This document shows, piece after piece, positions 60,025-64,000 of a stretch of DNA of 64,000 nt. Source of the stretch: Glomus cerebriforme. Its lineage: Eukaryota; Glomeromycota; Glomeromycetes; Glomerales; Glomeraceae. The translations under genes and the position numbers were made by a program. The first letter of the stretch is position 1. Every line of letters starts with the position of its first letter. The notes below the pieces were generated by a model that was not told the DNA's origin, ran no database searches, and worked only from the letters and a program-made list of their open reading frames with translations. The stretch lies in contig QKYT01000013.1 of the NCBI GenBank assembly GCA_003550305.1, forward strand, positions 71,074 through 135,073, given 5' to 3'.

Positions 60025-60431
60025 TGTGCCAGGTTTGTGGCGCAGCAATTTTTCAAAAAAAATACATAACAGATTTTTTCTCTAACATAAAGTTTTTAAA
60101 ATTTTACTGTAGATGTAATTTCTGCTGCTCTGCAAGTTTACTTATACTTTGGAAGAAGGTTTAAAATGCCATTTTTGACTTTACATATAAATGATTAATT
60201 TTACCATTTTTGCTAATTATTTCCAAAAATGGATTTGACGAAAATAAAATTTTTGTCAAATAAGTCAATAATGATATTTAAAATTGCTTTTGGNACTCTA
60301 AGTAAACTTGCAGANCAGCCGAAATTAGNTATATTTAGTAACTTTTAAAGGTTATATGTTAATATAAAAAATTTTCTTTTTATGATTTTTTGTTGCACCA
60401 CATCAGCTAGCTGTGCCACAAACCTGGCACA
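60025..60431. mobile_element. Fold-back MITE nested in the DDE transposon
   Basis: Ends are TGTGCCAGGTTTGTGGC(G)CAGC on the left and its complement GC.GTGCCACAAACCTGGCACA on the right. Pairing continues inside (CTGCTCTGCAAGTTTACTTA at about 60122 against TAAGTAAACTTGCAG at 60299), so the element folds along nearly its whole length. It is non-coding and contains three ambiguous bases. Confidence 0.7.
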
Positions 60432-60479
60432 CATTTCGTTTAAGCGAACCTCTAAGAATGATGAGAATATTATTTAATT

Positions 60480-62370
60480 TATTCTAAAGAAATAGAATTT
60501 AATGCTTCTGGAACAGTTCTTTCTAATAACTTAAATGAATAATCATAATTATTATGGTATATCATTTAGTGGTATTCAAAACATTTTGATAAAATTAAAT
60601 TCACAATGGAACTTCAGATAAAATATTACCTTATGATTTCAGTTTTCAATAATCTCCTTAATTAATGGCCTTTGTGTTAAAAAATCTGGCTGGAGTGAAA
60701 GCATATGAACTGTATAACAATTTTCTGAAATAGATGAATGTTTTTTACAATCATCACAAATACATCTTAATTGACTTTAAGGTCACAATCCATATTCTTT
60801 CAAAATTAACTTGATACCTTTTGGCTATTTATTTAAAAAATGCATTGACTGTACTGATCTATTAGGCATTAATCCATCTTTAAATTTCCTTTTACCACCA
60901 AGTTTAGGATTCATTCATGAAACAATAAGTGCATCTTCAGCATATATTACATGACTTGTTGCATTATCAAATGCAAATACATTGACGTCACCAGGATGTA
61001 ATTTCTCGAATATAGGGATTGCCTTTTTAGTTATCTAATATTAAAGGTAATTAATAAAAAAATTTTAAAAATAAAACAGATAATATTACTTATTTAATTA
61101 AATTCTTTGTTTTCCATCATCCATCATGATTTGTTCTTAGTTTATTATAACACATGCTTTTTTTTTTTTAATTTTTAGATGACCATTAACCTCTGTAAGA
61201 AAATTACTAACATGCAAACTAAACCCTGCTCCTTTTTTTTTGAAGTGGTTGATATCCAAGTTTCTAAAAAGTTTTTTTTCCATTGTTAACATAAAAAGTA
61301 GATTTATCATATATTATTAATATGTGACATTTTTTATTTTCATTTAAAATTAGTTCTTCTAAACTAATGATTTTAATATCCACTTTTCTAATTCAAAAAT
61401 TTTATTTAAAAAATGATTTCTATATTCAATTATATTTGGTTTTTCATAATTATCATAATAAACATTTTTTTTTCAACACAAAATTTCCATCTAAAGTATT
61501 TTAACTAGCATGAGCTGTATTTTCAGAAATTGTTTTTTTTTCAATTTTTATACTTAAAAATACTTCTTATTCAATATAAGTTTTAAATTCATTTACTGTT
61601 ACATTATAACCAACACTTCAAAGATATTTTATAATTATTTGATGAATATCTTTATTACCTAATAAACTTTTTATTTTTTGATGCTTTTTATGCATTAATA
61701 CTGGAATCTGATGATGAACAATAAAATTTTGGATCTATGATTTAATTAACCAGGCTTAATAATCTCCTTTTCCGATATTGATGACAAGAGTTTTACTTAC
61801 ATCTATACTTTTAAGACTATTTAATCTTAAGTTAATATACTGCATTATACTGTAAGTTGTAATTAGTTTTTAACTTGCAAAACTAAAGACTTATCATCAA
61901 TTAATCTTTTTATATTCTTTAATGCTAATTCAAAACCTTTTTGCTCTTAATTTTTTTTAAGTTATTTTAACTTATCCGTAAATTCTTTTATTGTAGATTG
62001 ATGTGACTGAAGTATGAGAAAAAAGGTATCAAGTTTGGAGATTTTAACTGCTGCAATTTTATTAGCTGAATTTTTGTGTTTCTGTATTTTTTTTAAATTT
62101 CCAATATAAACTAATAGGCATTTATTTATAAATGCTAATGGATCTTTTGCATTTTTAATCATAATATCAAAAACAGTTTGCAAAATTTGGTTCAAATTAT
62201 TTTCAAGTTCATCATCATACTAATTGTCTTTAGAATCATAATAATCTAACAATTCATTATCATTATCATTGTTTATAATCCTTAACCAAGCATCATTAGT
62301 TGCATTTCTTGCTTTTAAAGCTTTACTGTTTCAAGCAGCTGCAAGTTAAATCTTTCATTTCTTTGATGGC
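60480..62370 (-). pseudogene. DDE-type transposase relic
   Basis: On the minus strand the best part reads FEKLHPGDVNVFAFDNATSH and VIYAEDALIVS-stop-MNPKLGGK (about 60.90-61.02 kb), then KFKDGLMPNRSVQSMHFLN and KGIKLILKEYGL. The FDNATSH block fits the second Asp of a DDE superfamily integrase fold found in multicopy elements of this fungal group. Earlier parts near 61.2-62.2 kb are broken by many stops; the open piece 61962-62195 is a helical Lys-rich N-terminal segment. It is not functional. The exact superfamily is not certain. Confidence 0.6.
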
Positions 62371-63405
62371 ATTTTTAATTTAAAAAAAAATGATAATAAT
62401 CTGCAAATATTGATGATTGTGGATTGTTACATTAATAAAATTAATAAATTACATTAAAAATTCTCACACTAAAATAAAAATGTGATTGATCTGTCATAAC
62501 CCAAACATGACCATATCTGAAATCTACTCATCGGCTTAAATTATCAGTTTATTTTAATAATGCCTTAAGGCTCTACCAGCGATAATCTTCTAATGTGTAG
62601 GTTTTTTGAATTCTTAATTCTGGCCAATTTGTAAATTTTGGCCTGTATTATATTAATGCTAAACTGGTCAAATTTTTACTAAATTACTATTAAACTTAGT
62701 AAGTTACTGAAATTTAAACTTATATAGCTTATACTACAGTAATCCAATTTGAAAAATCTTTCTGTTATATGAAAGAGTATTGTTCAAACTATAATTTTAT
62801 AGAAAAATTTTTAAATATATATTAATTAATTTTTTTTTCTATTCATTTAAAGTTACATAATAAAAGTAGTGGCTTTAGACTGCGTACACCATATTAGAAT
62901 AATTTTTGTATTATATGAATAAATAGTTTAATGTATTAGTATATTACTTTATTTATAATTTGTATTATGATTTTTTTTACTTTGTAATATACTAATATAA
63001 TTGGCTGGTAATTATAAAAAAGTAATTTTTTATATGGTTACTATTTAACTGAAATAGTGATTATAAGGTATTTATAACTATAAAAAAGGATTTTTATATA
63101 TAACTAGATAATGAAAACCATTATAAGTCTGGAACTTTAAGAAAAAAACCTATTTGGATGACATTATTTATTGTTATTAGTATATCTTGTCCAATATAAT
63201 ATTAAAATAATCAAAACAACAATTTTTATTTATCAATTTATATGTGCGGACAGAAATCACCATGTGATTTTAATCATTTATCACCTTATATAAACATATA
63301 TAGTTCTTTACTTTGCTCTGAACAATAAGATCAAATCTAATAAATGATATGATTAAAGGGAATTGTGATTATAAGAAAGGTGATTATATAGGAGGATAAC
63401 TGTAT

Positions 63406-63950
63406 AACTTATATAACTTTAAAATTTCTAAGATAAATTTATATATAAAAGTTAAAATTTTTATAATAATTTATTTTAATAATAATAAAATTTATTAGTA
63501 ATATATTTAATAAAATAAAGATAAAACTTTACTTAAGCTAAAATTGCCTAAAATTGTTACCTATAGTCTGTAAACTTTAGTCTTAAAATACTAATAGTAT
63601 TGGATTTTACTTATATAAAGGGCAAGATTCTTTTTGATAATATAAACTTCATAATTTTATGAAATGATGATCAATCAACATCTTTTAATAGGTTGATTGA
63701 AAATGCAGGTTAATATAGAAATACATGCATATAACCTATAAGCTAGCTGAGAAAAGATAAATATTATCACATGGCCATATAAATTCAAAGTTAATTAGCG
63801 AAAAGCATAATTCGAATATTAACCAATCAAAAAGAAAGCCTATAACGCGGCAACTTTATAAATAAGACCAAATACTGTAAATACAAATACAGTTTTTGTT
63901 CATCTTCCCTTGGTAAATTATTGATAATCTCGAATTTCTCTATTGATACC
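63406..63950. promoter_or_regulatory. Upstream region of the last gene
   Basis: After the end of the pogo-like repeat the base composition becomes less AT-rich. A TATA box (TATAAATA, 63857-63864) lies 87 bp before the start codon at 63951, preceded by AACGCGGCAAC. Confidence 0.5.
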
Positions 63951-64000
63951 ATGTCAGATCAAGACGACGATTTAGTTCCTAGTCAAACAGCGGGTTATAA
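63951..64000 (+). CDS. Start of a gene, probably Rho GDP-dissociation inhibitor
   Basis: Only 16 codons are inside the window: MSDQDDDLVPSQTAGY. The acidic start followed by DLVPSQTAGY resembles RhoGDI, which keeps Rho GTPases inactive and soluble in the cytosol; that family usually goes on with a GEKK..EEY motif, beyond the window. The start is supported by the TATA box and the change in composition. With so few residues the call is tentative. Confidence 0.5.
   Translation, partial: MSDQDDDLVPSQTAGY

Larger units (their letters stand above)
59771..62892 (-). mobile_element. DDE transposon with about 48-bp terminal inverted repeats
   Basis: The left end (GATGTATATAATCTAAAGCT then ACCACTTTT) and the right end on the other strand (GGTGTACGCAGTCTAAAGCC then ACTACTTTT) match at about three quarters of 48 positions. 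The 3.1-kb interior carries a decayed transposase on the minus strand and a 407-bp fold-back element. The target duplication is not clear (possibly ATA). It seems to have landed in a copy of the pogo-like repeat. Confidence 0.6.
57850..63405. mobile_element. Second pogo-like repeat copy, expanded by insertions
   Basis: The left part at 57862-57940 (ATTATAAAGAAGTGTACTTA followed by TAGCAAGATTTTTATTTTAT) matches the first copy at about 55450-55500. The segment at 63090-63330 matches 55870-56110, and the right end at 63378-63404 (TATATAGGAGGATAACTGTA) matches the terminus of the first copy. Between them sit the exon-like tandem array and a DDE element. The reading as one copy blown apart by insertions is inference from this collinearity. 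Confidence 0.4.

Overview
The window looks like nuclear DNA of an arbuscular mycorrhizal fungus of the Rhizophagus/Glomus type. Genes are intron-rich with short AT-rich introns (GT..AG), coding DNA is moderately AT-rich, intergenic DNA is extremely AT-rich, and decayed DNA transposons and MITEs are dense. The assignment to Rhizophagus rests on my recognition of the gene and transposon families, not on a search. A few ambiguous bases (n) mark imperfect sequence.

Gene-rich part (3.1-43.4 kb). In order: Ku80 (+), a Bet1-type SNARE (+), the proteasome activator Blm10/PA200 (-), a coiled-coil protein with a Red1/ZFC3H1-type zinc finger (+, divergent from Blm10), a deletion-ridden copy of part of NRDE2, the Rieske iron-sulfur protein (+), a decayed Fanzor (TnpB-like) gene (-), NRDE2 (-), a single-pass membrane protein with LPxY motifs (+, divergent from NRDE2), an mRNA guanylyltransferase with a very long disordered tail (+), a PWWP plus Tudor-like chromatin protein (-), and an OTU-fold protein that has lost its catalytic residues (-). 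These are ordinary nuclear housekeeping genes: DNA repair, proteasome, nuclear RNA surveillance, capping and chromatin. They form no operon-like unit. The Red1-like gene and NRDE2 both belong to families that work with the nuclear exosome helicase Mtr4/Mtl1.

Transposon-rich parts (0-1.6 kb and 44-63.9 kb). The left end holds a pogo-type MITE with a second MITE inserted in it. From about 47.2 to 54.9 kb lies a CACTA-like tnp2 transposase relic. It is split by a complete 5.36-kb hAT element with an exact 8-bp target duplication, and the hAT transposase is itself split by a TTAA-flanked MITE, so three insertions can be ordered in time. From 55.4 to 63.4 kb there are pogo-like repeat copies, long fold-back elements, a tandem array of about 120-bp units that each look like a small exon between splice sites, and a decayed DDE element with long terminal inverted repeats. 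Stop codons in these relics are often TGA where the family has Arg, with other C:G to T:A changes, as expected from deamination of methylated cytosines.

The last 50 bases begin a further gene, probably RhoGDI, with a TATA box upstream. No tRNA, rRNA or CRISPR array was found.
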